A DNA stretch of 64,000 nucleotides, from positions 48,784,053-48,848,052 of the forward strand of contig NC_090751.1 in the NCBI RefSeq assembly GCF_036898095.1, written 5' to 3'. The notes under the pieces are model-generated. The model was not told the origin of the DNA and did no database searches. It saw only the letters and a program-made list of their open reading frames with translations. This DNA comes from Palaemon carinicauda (lineage: Eukaryota > Arthropoda > Malacostraca > Decapoda > Palaemonidae). Below are positions 1 through 12,429 of the stretch, one piece after another (the stretch's first letter is position 1; every line of letters starts with the position of its first letter). Made by a program: the position numbers and the translations under genes.

Positions 1-1237
1 ACGAAATATCTCTTCAAGAAATGTTTCAAAATCATTGAGAGCACAAACCTCACCCTCTGTCAGTTTTGGAAGGAGCATTTTGATATTGTCATATGCTGCA
101 AAATGATCAATCAAGCTTGGTAGGAAGTTTCGAGGCTCATCTTGAACTCTACTTGGAAGAAGCTGTGGCCTGATGCCGTCTCCTCACGAGATTTCGAGGG
201 CTTCCACACAGACCAAACTGAAGACTATTAAAAAAATGTTGACGATCCTGAACCTGATGCTCAATCTGAAGTTGCCAAGATCGTTACACTCTGGAAGTCC
301 ATGGGTCTGGAAGTTGATGAGGCCGACATTGTTGAGCTTATCCAGGAACTGTAAGAGGAACTTACGATGGATGACCTGAAGGAGTTGGAGGCCATGCGAG
401 TGAACGTCGTTCAGGAAGAGTATAGTGGGGGGAGGAGGATGACCCACTGACAACGGCAGAAATTAAAGAAGAGTCTAGATGGCTACTTTGAAATGGTGGC
501 TCTCGTAGAAAAGAGACACCCAGAAAAAATTCTTACAGGTCATGCGCTTGAGTACTGTAATGAAGTTTCCCTGAGTTATTTCAGGAAAATTTTAAGAAGC
601 AGGCCGAAACAAGCTTCTTTGGATGATTATTTTGGTAAGAGGCCATTGGTAGAAGCAGACGAAGCGCCAGCTAAAAAACAAAAGAAAAGTGGCAGTGATG
701 AAGAAAATATATAGTGTAATTAAATTTAGAAAATAGAAAATATAGGGTAGAAAAAATAGAAAAAGGAAAAAAAAGAAATTTTATTTTAAGTTTATCGTAA
801 AGTTGTGTTAATATTTCCTGCCATTTGTAGATGGGTTTCCTAAAATTAAGTGTTAATGTTTTCTGTCATTTATAAATCTGTTTTGTAAGGTTAAGTGTTC
901 ACATTTTATGCCACTTGTACGTAAATGTTTTCTGCCTCCTACATTGCCTCACTCCAAAGGTAAGGTTCCACATTTTAGTTACTTTATTTTTACTGTTTGC
1001 TGTAATTGAACACTTCTTTTTCAGAATATTAATGTTGATTTATTATTAAATGATCTAAATACAGTACTTTTCATATATTTAGCACTGTTTAGTGGCGAAT
1101 ATCATTTTTAAAATCATTTAATGGGGTGTTTTTCAAGGATCTGGAACAAATTAGGCTATTTACATGGAAAAGGCGACTCGCTACACGAAAAAATCACTTT
1201 ACAGAACCAATTAATTTTGTGTTGTGAGGTATCACTG
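1..1237 (+). mobile_element. Tigger/pogo-type DNA transposon, 3' portion
   Basis: The right part of a Tc1/mariner-superfamily (pogo/Tigger) element entering from the left edge. It carries the C-terminal remnant of a transposase (to 714), then an AT-rich 3' untranslated stretch. It ends at 1237 in a terminus reading GAGGTATCACTG followed by TA (1238-1239), the target dinucleotide used by this superfamily. The left end lies outside the window, so the inverted repeat cannot be paired here. The terminus differs from that of the Tigger copies at 28 kb and 53-59 kb, so this is a separate family. Everything to the right of the TA is microsatellite. Confidence 0.6.
235..714 (+). pseudogene. Tigger-like transposase, C-terminal remnant
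   Basis: Codes for the tail of a Tigger/jerky-type (DDE_1) transposase. The recognisable blocks are a phrase like SMGLEVDEADIVELI (about 296-345), then an acidic stretch. After that comes a frame open from 493 to the TAG at 712-714 that includes KRHPEK and QASLDDYFGKR and ends in a Lys-rich acidic tail, typical of the C-terminus in this family. The blocks fall in different frames, with a stop near 350 and frame changes around 360-490, so the gene is broken. No catalytic Asp is present in the window. Identification is from family resemblance of the short motifs only. Confidence 0.55.
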
Positions 1238-2078
<841 letters not shown>

Positions 2079-2081
<3 letters not shown>

Positions 2082-2496
2082 GTAATTCTTCAGTGGCCAC
2101 ATTCCTCTTGGTAAGGGTAGAAGAAACAATTTAGCTATGGTTAGCAGCTCTTCTAGGAGAAGGGCACTCCAAAATCAAGCCATTGTTCTCTTGTCTTGGG
2201 ATGTGCCATAGCCTTTGTACCATGGTCCTCCACTGTCTTGGGTTATAGTTCTTATGTTTGATGGTACACTTGGCCACAGTATTTTATCTTATTTCTCTTC
2301 CTCTTGTTTTAAAGTTTTTACAGTTCATATAGGAGATATTTATTTTAATGTAGTTATTGTTCTTAAAATATTTTATTTTTCCTTGTTTCTTTTCTTCACT
2401 TGGCTGTTTTCCCTGTTAGAGCCCCTGGTTATAGCATCCTGCCTTTTCAACTAGGGTTGTAGCTTAGCAATTAATATTACTGTAATAATAATAATA
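2079..2496 (+). mobile_element. SINE-like decapod repeat, 5'-truncated (copy 1)
   Basis: The sequence from TCAGTGGCCAC through a block with CATAGCC and CCATGGTC, to the terminal module GGGTTGTAGCTTAGCAA and an (ATA/AAT)n tail, recurs at 8282-8968, 13268-13750 and, reversed, 50365-51035. The shared end plus AAT tail marks it as a retroposed non-autonomous element. This copy lacks the first ~250 bp present in the 8.3 kb copy, where the TA microsatellite abuts it. No tRNA-type A or B box was found. Confidence 0.75.
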
Positions 2497-2654
2497 GATT
2501 TCCAAAAAAAGGAGACCTGACTGATTGTAATAATTACTGAGGCATAACACTTGTATCAGTTATGAAAATATGCAGCATGCTTATTCTAAAGATACCTATA
2601 CACCTTTAAAGGCTTTTATATATTTTGTTAGAGAATTAGTCAGAGTTTGTCTGT

Positions 2655-2880
2655 TTGATGACTGCGGAGGTAGCAGCAGTAGGGGATTCAGCGTTATGAA
2701 GTTTCATCTGTGGTGGATAACGGGGGAGGGTGGGTTGTGGCACCCTAGCAATACCAGCCGAACTCGGACGAGTCCCTTGTCAGGCTGGGAGGAACGTAGA
2801 GAGAAAAGGTCCCCTTTTCATTGGTTTGATGTCGGCTACCCTCCCCAAAATTGGGGGAAGTGCCTTGGTATATGTATGTT
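2655..2880 (+). repeat. Conserved short interspersed repeat, possibly SINE-derived
   Basis: A GC-richer block in AT-rich intron. It includes TTTCATCTGTGGTGGATAA, GTTGTGGCACCCTAGCA, GAGTCCCTTGTCAGGCTGG and a perfect palindromic segment CCCCAAAATTGGGG. From memory, very similar blocks occur widely in crustacean genomes, so I read it as an old conserved repeat rather than an exon. The 121-codon frame across it has no recognisable domain. Only one copy is in the window, so repeat status rests on recall. Confidence 0.4.
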
Positions 2881-3198
2881 GTTTGAGTCTAGCTTAGCTT
2901 TACTTTATATGATAGTTTATTGTTTAACCCTTTGAAATTTTGGGATTTCAAAATTTGTCTTTTAAAATATACTCTTGGGCTGCTTCTGGTCTAGCAATGT
3001 TTTTCCTGTAATGCTTTCTTCACATTTGTTTGTTATGGTATAAAGCTGATTAGATTAGGATGTACAGTAATGTATTATAGCATGCTAAAAATAAAAAATA
3101 AGATAGTCAAAATGACACCTATAGGTTATCCAAAATGTTTCTACATATGACATTTTGGAAATCTGATTGTTCATTGGTTATTATTTTCTTTATTACAG

Positions 3199-3589
3199 AT
3201 ACCTTAGTCAGTCCCCCAGCTATTGTGGGAGAGGGAAAAATGGAAGAAGATTCCAGTCCAGCTAGAAGAATTTCATCAATTTCAACCTCAACCACAACTT
3301 CTACTTCCACTGCCACCAGTACCACTGCTACCATCAGCAATGGCATTGCTGAGCATACCAGTAATGGTGTGAATGTTGGTAGTAGTGGTAGTGGTGTAAA
3401 TAGCAGTAGTAGTAGCTGTGGTGGTGTGGTGGTTGGGGGAGAGGAATATGTAGTAGTAGGAGTATGTTTGGTGGTGGTACGTTTGATTGTTGAATATGCT
3501 GAATGTGCTGCTACTCTTAGGTTAGCTGCACAACAGTTACTTACTCGTCTAACAGATCTTCTTAGAAGATTTAATTCTGATACATGCAG
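3199..3589 (+). CDS. VPS54: VPS54 exon (linker and start of the C-terminal conserved region)
   Basis: Internal exon between a TTTATTACAG acceptor and a CAG/GTGAGT donor. It opens with two bases of a split codon and ends with two bases of the split Arg codon completed at 3744. The first ~75 residues are a low-complexity Ser/Thr then Gly/Ser linker with tracts such as STSTTTSTSTATSTTA. The rest is conserved: EEYVVVGVCLVVVRLIVEYA, then LLTRLTDLLRRFNSDTC, matching the region of VPS54 between the N-terminal coiled-coil part and the Vps54 domain. VPS54 is the subunit that distinguishes GARP (VPS51-54), the tether for endosome-to-trans-Golgi vesicles. The homologous position in other animals has no such Ser/Gly expansion as far as I recall. 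Confidence 0.85.
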
Positions 3590-3743
3590 GTGAGTTTTTT
3601 TTACTGAACTTTTGTTACAGGTTGGAGTATGAAAGATAACTACTGTTTAAAAGACTTAGCTTGTGTTTTTTTTTGTATGATAAATACTCATTAAAGTTGT
3701 TTAAAGTAACTTATTGTGTATATATCAGAGCTTTCTATTTTAG

Positions 3744-3912
3744 GTTGCTTATTGAAGCTGGTGCTGTTGCATTAGGACTGAAGACGATTACAACAAGAAA
3801 TTTAGCCCTTGCATGGCGTTCACTGCAACTTTTGCTAACTCTTTTGCCAAGACTTAATGCGCACTTTTCATTATTATTGAGACCTGCCATAGTCATAAAA
3901 AATATAGAACAG
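3744..3912 (+). CDS. VPS54: VPS54 exon
   Basis: Bounded by a TCTATTTTAG acceptor and a GAACAG/GTAAGG donor. It follows the previous exon after only 154 bp of intron. It completes the split Arg codon, and the frame stays open to a codon boundary (phase 0). The encoded motif GAVALGLKTITTRNLALAWR is one of the most conserved stretches of VPS54 (GLKTITT-NLAL). It is followed by a helix with LPRLNAHFSLLLRP. The reading continues directly in the exon at 25011, more than 21 kb away. This conserved block is the main anchor for the gene identification. Confidence 0.9.
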
Positions 3913-4129
3913 GTAAGGTTATTAATTTGAGGTCAATTATTGTTATTGTTTCAAAAACAAATTATTAAAATCATGAAATGGATATGATGATAGAAATATG
4001 GTTATGTCTTGCAAAAATTTTGAAAACCCTTTACAAAGTGATTCACCAATTGTATTTATTTTAGTAGTTTTTTTATATATGTCAAATTATATTTTTTTCA
4101 GTGAATATTAGAAATTCTTTAGCCAAAAG

Positions 4130-7100
4130 GTTATTTATTCATACGCGGATAAAAACCCTCGTTAATTATGAGGGTTTACTCCCAAATTGTTTGGCTACAA
4201 CCAAAAAGAAAGAATTCATGGGACTCTGGTAACATTCTGTGGTTATCAGCTGTTCACCTACGCTGTGGGCAAGCACTGCAACCTCATCGAGGCAGATCAC
4301 TCTTCTCTTGTGTTACAGAACGGACATCCGCTACAATCGCTCTCCGTGCTGTGTTGTGCCTTTCCTTCTTTTTGTGCTTGTGTACTTGTGATTATGAATA
4401 GTGCTCAAGGTAGTATGCACACCTTGAAGGTCTCCCTTTTGGTGCCTTCATGAGTTGGGTAGAGGTAGATCCTCATCCTTTGTGTCTGAGTTGCCATGGA
4501 AAGCGATGCTCGTACTTTTCAACTTATGATTTTTGCAGAGATTGGTCGCCCTCTCAGTTGGAGAAGTATGGTGCTCGTCGCAAGAAGAAGACTAAGAGAA
4601 GAGAGATTGCTCTTCTTCCCGATCTTTCTCTCTTGAGAGCAATAAACGGAAGCCTTCTCTTACGACACACGATATTGATATTTCCCTCTCAGGTCCTTTT
4701 TTACCAAGGATGGCAGTTGTGTTGAGAGGGACATTGATTTTACACGTATCAATAGTACCCAACTATGCAAGTGGGAACAGGTCTCCTTCTCCCCCAACGA
4801 GTGTGCTGAATGGAGATCAGCAGATTTCCTTTTCAGATATGTAGTGCATGGACATTTCTCTACTTAATGGATTTCTCCTGGCAAAGTGTTAAGGTGTCTC
4901 TTCATATGCCACTGAAGACCACAAGAGAAGTGGCCGAGGATAATGGTGTTTCTCCTCAAAGAGAGGCATTTCTCTTGAAGGGCTCTTAATATTTTCCAGT
5001 TCGCTCATATAGAAAGTTGGACCTTCCTCTTACACCAAATGGCCCCATACACCTTTTTTTTTCCACAAAAGTGATCTGCAAATTCCTTAAGGAAACTTTC
5101 TTTTTCAAGTATTGTACTACGACTTCCTCCAATTCTGAATTACATGTTTGGCTGTGCAAAGAGTAATGTTACTTTTAAACAAACAGATCTAGAAACCAAA
5201 AGTGGTCAAGCTTTCTACGCGTACTCCAGGGGAATGCGCAGCCTTACCTGCAGTTGTCGGCTCTCCTGCACCACCTGAACGTGCTGTACAGAACCAAATG
5301 TTAATAGTGCTTCTGCTGCCCAATGGAACCAACTTGCAGTGACTAAACTTGTACCTAGACCTGTGTAAACAGCCGGGAAACAATAAACTTCTCATTTTCA
5401 GAGTTTTGAGTGGAAATAAGTTATGAAGGTCTGACTCCCCCCATATTATTCTGTCCCTAAGCATAAATGCTCATGAAGGGGCACACCCTACAGATCTTTT
5501 TCCTCATAGATCCAGTTCGGATAGAGAAATTAAACCATCAGTTTCTCAGATTCATTTTAACAGAGAGACTGTTTCTAGTAGAAATCATAGCTCTCCTCAT
5601 TCCATTTTGGATTTTTAGCTCATTGCCCTTGCTTGAGGAAAGAAATAAAGACATCCTTAGCAAAGTGAAGAATTTCAGACCTTTTTTTGAGCTGTAACTT
5701 TGCCCGGTGGTTTCTCGATAGGAAGAGAGAACATCTACATCGACACTAGTTGTTATAGACATGCCCCCTGAGGTTATTCAGGATACCACTGGTGTATCCC
5801 CAATAAAGTTCCAGCTTCTAGTACAGAAGCTTTTCACTTTATGAAGATAATGAACATGCTCCACTCTAGACCACTATTCCTTTAATTGTAGAATTTTTTT
5901 GTATTCTTAAGAAAGGAGAAGTTCCTCCCAGTCACGAGTGAAAGGTATCGCTCACCCTTAAGCCAGGTTTTCAGATTGAAGGGAATCCATCTCTCTTCTT
6001 CATGGGAGCTGTCAGTTCTGATGAAAAGCTTTGAGCAGACCTGGTCTCCTCAGCAACTAAAACCCCAATCTTAGAGTATGATCAAGGTCCCTCAAGATGG
6101 CACCTTACGAACCTCTTTATCAGGCTTCTGATAGAGATTTTACCTTGAAGACAGTCAAGGCCTCTGTTTACGTGAGTTCTCCCTCCACTATTTAACTTCC
6201 AATCGACACAGAAAACCACAATACTTATTCGGTAAAAAATCAGATATTCTGGATAAAAATTCTCGCGGTGCAATGATTTCAAATAGCCCACACTCCTTTA
6301 CGCTGGGCTTGCTTAGCGCCATTTACTTGCTCCCCACCCAGCTTGTCCCAGCTCTTGCTGCTCACTGTATACACATTTACTGTGTTAAAAAATTACAGCT
6401 ATATTTGAAGTAAACCAGATTTTGATTAAACTGGTGTTTCACTCAACTGTATCCATCTTATGTGATATAACACTCCATTGGATGGAAGGACCTTTGTTCC
6501 CAAGTTTGTGGCAAAGACCCAAAGTCCTTCAGTTTGAGGCAACAGATTTGACTCCTTTTCCATATCATCTATCAAAGAGGTAAGTGATAACCCAGACAAT
6601 CTGTTACTAAAGAGCAATTCAACATTACATGAAGATAACTGCTCCATTTTGTCATCAAAGACCTAGCATATTCTTGATTACAGGTCATAACAAGAAGAGA
6701 GTAACCAAAAACACTATCTCATTTTGGTTGAGGGAAGTTATCCTCAAAGGTTATTAATCCTTTGGAGAATTGCCCCCCTGGGGCCCCTTCTAGAGCTCAT
6801 GATATATGTGGTGTTGCTGTAACCCTCACTATCTTACGGACTTTACCCATAGGCCACTAGACACTTTCTCTTTGGGTCCAATAGTAGCTGCTCAACAGAT
6901 ACCATAGTTCCAACCTCAAAACAAACTGTTTTCCTGAAAATTGCTCCCAAATATCACCCTGCATCGTAAAACTAAGATAAATTTGTATACTGTATAGGGG
7001 TTTGACAACCCTCAAACACCTCAGTAATAACATACAAACACTCACATGCACAAAATATAAAATATAAACGTGCAGTTATCATTCATAAATTTATTCTGAA

Positions 7101-8260
7101 TGGACTTTTAATTAGAGAAGGCAACAATATATTTGTGTTTGTTTTTGGTGGTTAGCTGATTACTCGCCAATGCCATCTACATCCAAGCGTGCCAACTAAT
7201 TTTCTCATATTTTGTAATAAAGCAATATATTGGTAATGACTTTATTGCATGTGTTCCGAAATACAGATAGTTATTACTGAACAGAACCTTTAAAAACATC
7301 TCACTGCAAGTTAGGTTGCAGTGTTACCAAGTTAACTTTGGGAATGTTACTGGAATCTTACTTTCTTACCAAAATTTGATCAGGAGCATTTGGTAGCACT
7401 GCTTTCATGTAAAAAGACATTTGAAAACATTATTATTATGATAGCAACTACAACTGGTTTATTGGATTTGATATTATTATGTAATTATATTAGGATAATA
7501 GGTGTACAGCTAATGTGCTAAAACATTTCATGATGCACCCCAAATATGAAAATTTATTGTGCCAGACAAAAAAATCACATTAGAATCGCCAACTAGGAAT
7601 TGCTGCTACGATGGGTTATAAATTTCTCATTTCCAAAAATTACATAACTAAATACAGAGTGCATCTTACCACTTGTAGTGTAGTGTCTTATGACACGTGA
7701 AATATGGTAGTTTAGGACATGCCCTTACAGAACAAATAATATTTTGTCACATAATTGGTTTTTCTCATAAGTAGATGTGTAAATGGAATGAATGAGTTTC
7801 TTCATCCTTTACCTTTGCCATGATATGCCTTAACTAGGAATACCTGCTTGGAAGGGACCTTTGTATAAGTAAGAGTTTCCTTGTAACATTTAGTTGCAAG
7901 TTGACTTTAAGTTGCAATATAATTCCCTTTTTCTGACCAAATATAAATTTAGTCATTAACTTCTATTTTACCTTGAGGCAGATATCTAGACCCTGCTTCT
8001 CATATGAGCCAGTTTGATATCATTAGTATATAGCTGCGTTAGGGCTAATCAGATCCCCATTGGACTTTAGAGACTTCATCCCATCTAAAGAAGACTCCCC
8101 TTAAATTACGAGGGTTTGCATCTGTGTAGGAACAAATTACAAATTTTCAAAACCATTTGTATTTTTCCTAGCTATACAAACCTGAGTCATTTATTCTGAT
8201 GTCCCACCTCATCCAACCTTTCAACTCTCTGGTGATCCGATGATGCAATGACGCATAAAA
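4130..8260 (+). mobile_element. Heavily decayed DIRS-like retrotransposon remnant (E)
   Basis: The left boundary shows ACCCTCGTTAATTATGAGGG near 4156-4177. A gag start like that of the better DIRS copies lies at 4450. At 8098-8230 the sequence GAGGGTTTGCATCTG, AACAAATTACAAATTTT, TTTTTCCTAGCTATACAAACC resembles the internal complementary region near the right end of the DIRS-A elements (23595-23700). Between these, frames are short and broken and no reverse transcriptase block could be read with confidence. Both boundaries are approximate. It sits in the 21-kb VPS54 intron. Confidence 0.45.
4450..4725 (+). pseudogene. DIRS-type gag N-terminus
   Basis: The frame begins MSWVEVDPHPLCLSCHGKRC and continues through a Cys, WSPSQLEKYG and a basic run ARRKKKTKRR before degenerating. 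The same layout occurs at 30603 (+) and at 48766 (-): Met, a V-E-x-D-P-H motif, a CxxC and further Cys, W-S-x-S-Q, then R-x-K-K-K. That identifies it as the start of the first ORF of this retrotransposon group. The Cys spacing could bind zinc, but this is only inference. The frame is closed after 91 codons, so the copy is dead. Confidence 0.55.
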
Positions 8261-8281
8261 AACCGTAAATGACCCGGGGCA

Positions 8282-8968
8282 CCAACCACCCGTTGAGATA
8301 CTACCACTAGAGTGTTATGGGGTCCTTTAACTGGCCAGACAGTACTACATTGGATCCTTCTCTCCGGTTATGGTTCATTTTTCCCTTTGCCTACTCACAC
8401 ATGCCGAATAGTTTGGCATATTCTTACATATTTTCTTCTGTCCTCACACACCTGAAAACACTTGAGTTTACCAAACAATTCTTCTTCACCTGAGGGGTTA
8501 CTGCACTGTAATTGTTTGGTGGCCACTTTCATCTTGGTAAGGGTAGAAAAGACTCTTTAGGGTAAGGGTAGAAGAGACTTTAGGGTAAGGGTAGAAGAGA
8601 CTCTTTAGGTATGGTAAGCAGCTCTTCTAGAAGAAGGACATTCCAAAATCAAACCATTGTTCTCTAGTCTTAAGTAGTGCCATAGCCTCTGTATCATGGT
8701 CTTCAACTGTCTTGGGTTAGAGTTCTCTTGCTTGAGGGTACACTCAGGCACACTATTCTATCCTATTTATCTTCCTCTTGTTAAAGTTTTCATAGTTTAT
8801 ATAGGAGATATTTTTTTTAATGTTACTGATCTTTAAGTATTTTATTTTTCCTTATTTCCTTTCCTTAATGGGCTATTTTCCCTTTTGGAGCCCCTGGGCT
8901 TATAGCATTCTGCTTTTCCAATTAGGGTTGTAGCTTAGCAATTAATAATAATGATAGTAATAATAATT
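8282..8968 (+). mobile_element. SINE-like decapod repeat, near full length (copy 2)
   Basis: The longest copy of the family in + orientation. The head carries CCACCCGTTGAGATACTACC and GGCCAGACAGTACTACATTG, the middle GGTTACTGCACTGTAATTG, and the end CCAATTAGGGTTGTAGCTTAG plus an (ATA)n tail. A 21-22 bp internal segment (TTTAGGGTAAGGGTAGAAGA) is tandemly repeated near 8556-8605. The reverse-oriented copy at 50365-51035 has the same ends, which fixes the limits. Confidence 0.75.
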
Positions 8969-9726
8969 GCTGCATCGCACGTAGCTTATTTTCAGGGGAA
9001 ATTCGGTGTAAATACGCGCGTCACTCAAGGAAAATGAAACTCGCACCACAATTGGAGAGATAGTTGAGAAACATGTTAAGCTCTTAAAGACCGCTAACTA
9101 GTATAAAAACAAAGTCACAGCTATTTTCATAGCTTTTCCACTAGGATTTATGTTAATTATGTGAACATCTAATATAAATGTAAATATTTTAATGTTTTTA
9201 TATACTATAATTCTTATTTTTTGTAAAGAATATGTTTTATGGGCTTTTAATACTATTTCAGTGATATTATGACTTCAATACTTGTGGCGGACAGACAGAA
9301 AGTCAAACAAAATGACTTCTGTATTTTTATTTTTCCATATATTTATGACAACCGGCATAAATTTAAAATACTTAACTCGAAACGATGTAAACCATGGTAT
9401 ACCTGTACATATATTGCTGTTGCATTAACATGTTAATATCCCTTATAACAGTAGAAATAACAGTAATAATTATTTTAATAAAATAGTAATGAAAACCAAA
9501 CAAATATACACCAACATTATTGTTAACATGTGCAAACTATTTAGCATAAACCCTATTCCATAGAAATTTTAATAATAAATACTATTAAAAGAGGCTCTTA
9601 CATAAAGTGTGGTTAAGTAGTATCTGATAATGTAAAAGGTATGATTCTAACCATCTAAGAGTCATTGCGGGTTCTTTCAGTCTTTAAACAAAAAGGATTT
9701 AACAACAGGACTGGAAAGAGAAATGA
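8969..9726. other. AT-rich intron sequence, no feature seen
   Basis: Part of the large second VPS54 intron. It is AT-rich, with no open frame of note and no clear repeat boundary. I see nothing to annotate until the ATT microsatellite that forms the tail of the next retroposon. Confidence 0.6.
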
Positions 9727-10505
9727 ATATTATTATTATTATTATTATTATTATTGTTATTATTACTATTACTAGCCAAGCTACAACCCTAGTTGGAAAA
9801 GCAAGATGCTATAAGCCCAAGGGCTCCAACAGGGAAAAATATCCCAGTGAGGAAAGGAAATAAGGAAATAAATAAATGATGAGAGTAAATTAACAATATA
9901 TTCTAAAAACAGTAACAGCGTCAAAACAGATATGTCCTATATAAACTATTAACAATGTCAAAAACAGATATGTCATATATAAACAATAAAGACTCATGTC
10001 AGCCTGGTGAACATAAAAACATTAGCTCCAACTTTGAACTTTTAAAGTTCTACTGATTCAACTACCCGATTAGGAAGATCATTCCACAACTTGGTAACAG
10101 CTGGAATAAAACTTCTAGAATACTGTGTAGTATTGAGCCTCATGATGGAGAAGGCCTGACCATTAGAATTAACTGCCTGCCTAGTATTACGAACATGATA
10201 GAATTGTCCAGGGAGATCTGAATGTAAAGGATGGTCAGAGTTATGAAAAATCTTATGCAACATGCATAATAAACTAATAGAATGAAACAAAAAATGAACA
10301 TTTATTTTCAAACTTATTTACAAAGAAAGTGAAATGTTGCTTCTCTTTACTTGCAACAACAAACCAAGTTGATTCAAAATATTGATAGATAGAGGGAATA
10401 AGCTGGAAAGTAGACCAATAAAGTACTTGAAGGGTAATTTTGTGAATAATTTTCAGCTGCTGAGAGGATGTTGGAACGATGAGGAATGATGATGGTAAAC
10501 CATTC
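9727..10505 (-). mobile_element. LINE 3' end with (ATT)n tail
   Basis: Reading on the minus strand, a decayed reverse-transcriptase C-terminus is followed by untranslated sequence and a tail written as (ATT)n on the + strand (9729-9770). The last ~110 bp before the tail (ATAAGCCCAAGGGCTCCAAC, GTGAGGAAAGG) are shared with the SINE-like repeats in this window. The non-autonomous family therefore appears to use this LINE's 3' end. The element is 5'-truncated somewhere near 10.5 kb; the exact limit is unclear. Confidence 0.6.
10042..10311 (-). pseudogene. LINE reverse transcriptase, C-terminal fragment
   Basis: An 89-codon frame whose tail reads YSRSFIPAVTKLWNDLPNRV. The pattern RSF-P---LWN-LP is the hallmark of the extreme C-terminus of non-LTR retrotransposon ORF2 (RTE/Jockey/CR1-like). 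The upstream frame shows LLCMLHKIFHNSDHPL, also typical of the region after the RT domain. No RT catalytic YxDD block is present, so only the last part of the gene was inserted. Confidence 0.6.
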
Positions 10506-11432
10506 ATAAACCAAGAAAATTAATGGATTAGTGGAGATGGTAGTACAAAAGACTGGGTACTTGTGAAATATACCAGTCTATATCCACTCAAAAAGCCCAC
10601 TTCTAATGTATTGTCAATGCAGATTTGTATGACAAAATTGGTGATGCTTAAGCGTCTTATCCTTAAAGAGGTGGACCAAAAATGAAGCCATGAAGTCTGG
10701 GGTTATCTGGCAATGTGACATATTCCTCAGAAATGCCATCCATGCTTTCCACACAGATTAGTAATGCCTAATAGATGAAGACCTTTTATAGCTAATCAAA
10801 TATGTCATGTTATGAGTTGAGAATCCCCACTATTTTACAGTAGAGGAAATCCAAGCATGAAGGTTCTGAATCAGAAAGGAGGAATTGAAAATAATCCGAC
10901 TCCCTACTTTTCGATACAGGTGTGCAGACCAAAACAAGTTTAACTTCTGTCTCAAATGCAGTAGCAGTAGATACCATGGGCTGTTTGGCAAAAGTGGAGC
11001 TACTAGCACAACTGTCCCTGAAAAATTCTAAAGGGAGCCTGCAAAATCAAACTCTGAGGAAACAGATAAATCGATGACCATTTGTTCTAATCTAGATTCA
11101 AGGCATCTTGCTACTGCCTGAGAATCCACATTAGGAGCTACATATATTGGAAGCTTGTGGTTCTCTTTAGTTGCAAACAGGTCTGTATGGAGATTTGGAA
11201 CCAACTTTAGGATTTCTTGGAAAGAGCTCTAATCTAAGGTCCATTCTGTGTTTAGAATAGGGCATCTGCTACTATATGGAAAGAACACAAAAGATGAAAT
11301 AGAGAGAAAAGTTACTCTCCTAAAGAACTCCATAATGGGATTAGTCACTGTATTGAGAATTCTCAAGTATAATCCTCCCCTCCTGAGGTAACAAACTGCT
11401 GCCTGGTTGTGTATGGAAATCATAGAGTTCCT

Positions 11433-11704
11433 TCATGGACTGAGTCTCTTCAACATCAGGAAAACTGCCAAGAGCTCCAACACATTTACCGGTATGTGAA
11501 ATGCTGTGAATTGATGGGACCAGTTCCCAAAACTATAGTCTCTTCTGAATGACCTCCCCAACCTGACCCAGATGCATTTGTATGAAGGATTATGGAAATT
11601 GGAGGAAGGGCCGGTGGGATTGACGTGGAAAGTTTTTTTGTTGTGGCAATTGGGCAAATGAGTTGTCTCAACATCCTTTTTGAGCTGCTCTTCTCCACAC
11701 CCAA
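11433..11704 (-). pseudogene. DIRS-type RNase H fragment
   Basis: Two overlapping minus-strand frames carry NASGSGWGGHSEETIVLGTG, then HIPVNVLELLAVFLMLKRLSP in the next frame. The short DIRS RNase H has the sequence -S-xGWG- followed by -IN-LE---V-L-L--; the Glu of VLELLAV is a catalytic acid. The frame change between the two halves marks a frameshift. The copy at 28767-29003 (-) shows the same LDLMAVFLKMK block. Confidence 0.55.
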
Positions 11705-11749
11705 TTAAGGTTCTTTATCCTGATCTTTGACACTTAGTTGACTTAAGGC

Positions 11750-12310
11750 TCAAGACCTTCGGGAAGAGAAGCGCCTTGAATAGAAAAAATTGACCTTCCT
11801 AAGAAATCTTTGCTGAGATACTTTTGGTAGGCTTGAGAGGCTTTCGACATATTCCAATGAAGACCAAGACACTGAAATATCTTTTTTGCAACTCATCTTT
11901 ATTTTGTAAAGATGGTCAGAAAAACTAGATCCTGAAGAACTCGTAAGACTTGATTTGTGTACACGAGACAATTCATTCATCTCTGCCCAGATCAGCCAGT
12001 CATCTAAATAGGCAACAATCTGAAATTCTACTGCTGCAGGAGTTTGATCACTGACTGCTAGTTTTGCTAACATTCTTGGGGGTAATATTGAGGCTGAAAG
12101 CCATTACTTTGAATCTGTAAAAAACACTCCTGAGCCAGCACTCTAGTTAAGTTTAGAAGTGAGCCACAATAGGGAGGTGCCAGTAAGCGTCTTTCAGAGA
12201 TATAGTACCAGTCCAAGCCCCTAAGTGTAGTAATAGGCGAACATGCATATGGTCGTTATCTTTAATGCGTTGCAGTTTATTGAGACGAGCTAGGTCGAGA
12301 ATATCTCTTC
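11750..12310 (-). pseudogene. DIRS-type reverse transcriptase fragment
   Basis: Minus-strand frames include the finger/palm phrase GTISLKDAYWHLPI (around 12200), whose Asp is the first catalytic aspartate. FKVMAFSLNITP follows, and then IVAYLDDWLIWAE (around 12015-11980) with the DD catalytic pair. YLDDWL is the form used by DIRS-type RTs rather than the YxDD of most LINEs. Stops and frame changes separate the blocks, so the enzyme is not functional. Confidence 0.65.
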
Positions 12311-12429
12311 TATCAAGTGAGTCTTTCTTCAGTGTTCTGAATAGTCTGCCCTTTTATTTTAAGAACCTGCATTTTATAGCCTTCTTTCTTTGACATTTTC
12401 TTTACAAAGGATTCGTTCCAGTGTTCTGG

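Larger units (their letters stand above)
10620..12310 (-). mobile_element. DIRS-like retrotransposon remnant, family C copy I
   Basis: On the minus strand the order is reverse transcriptase (12310-11750), RNase H (11704-11433), a linker with VLVAPLLPNSPWYLLLL (about 11030-10960), and the start of a tyrosine recombinase (about 10780-10640). That is the gene order of DIRS1-like retrotransposons. The segment 10660-11700 aligns by eye with 28173-29253, and 11700-11870 aligns with 43811-43975. A second copy therefore exists, split by a later insertion. Termini were not identified. Confidence 0.6.

Noticed and set aside
2570..2935. 121-codon + strand frame
   Set aside because: It crosses the conserved short repeat and AT-rich flanks and lacks a domain or consistent splice sites; more likely non-coding.
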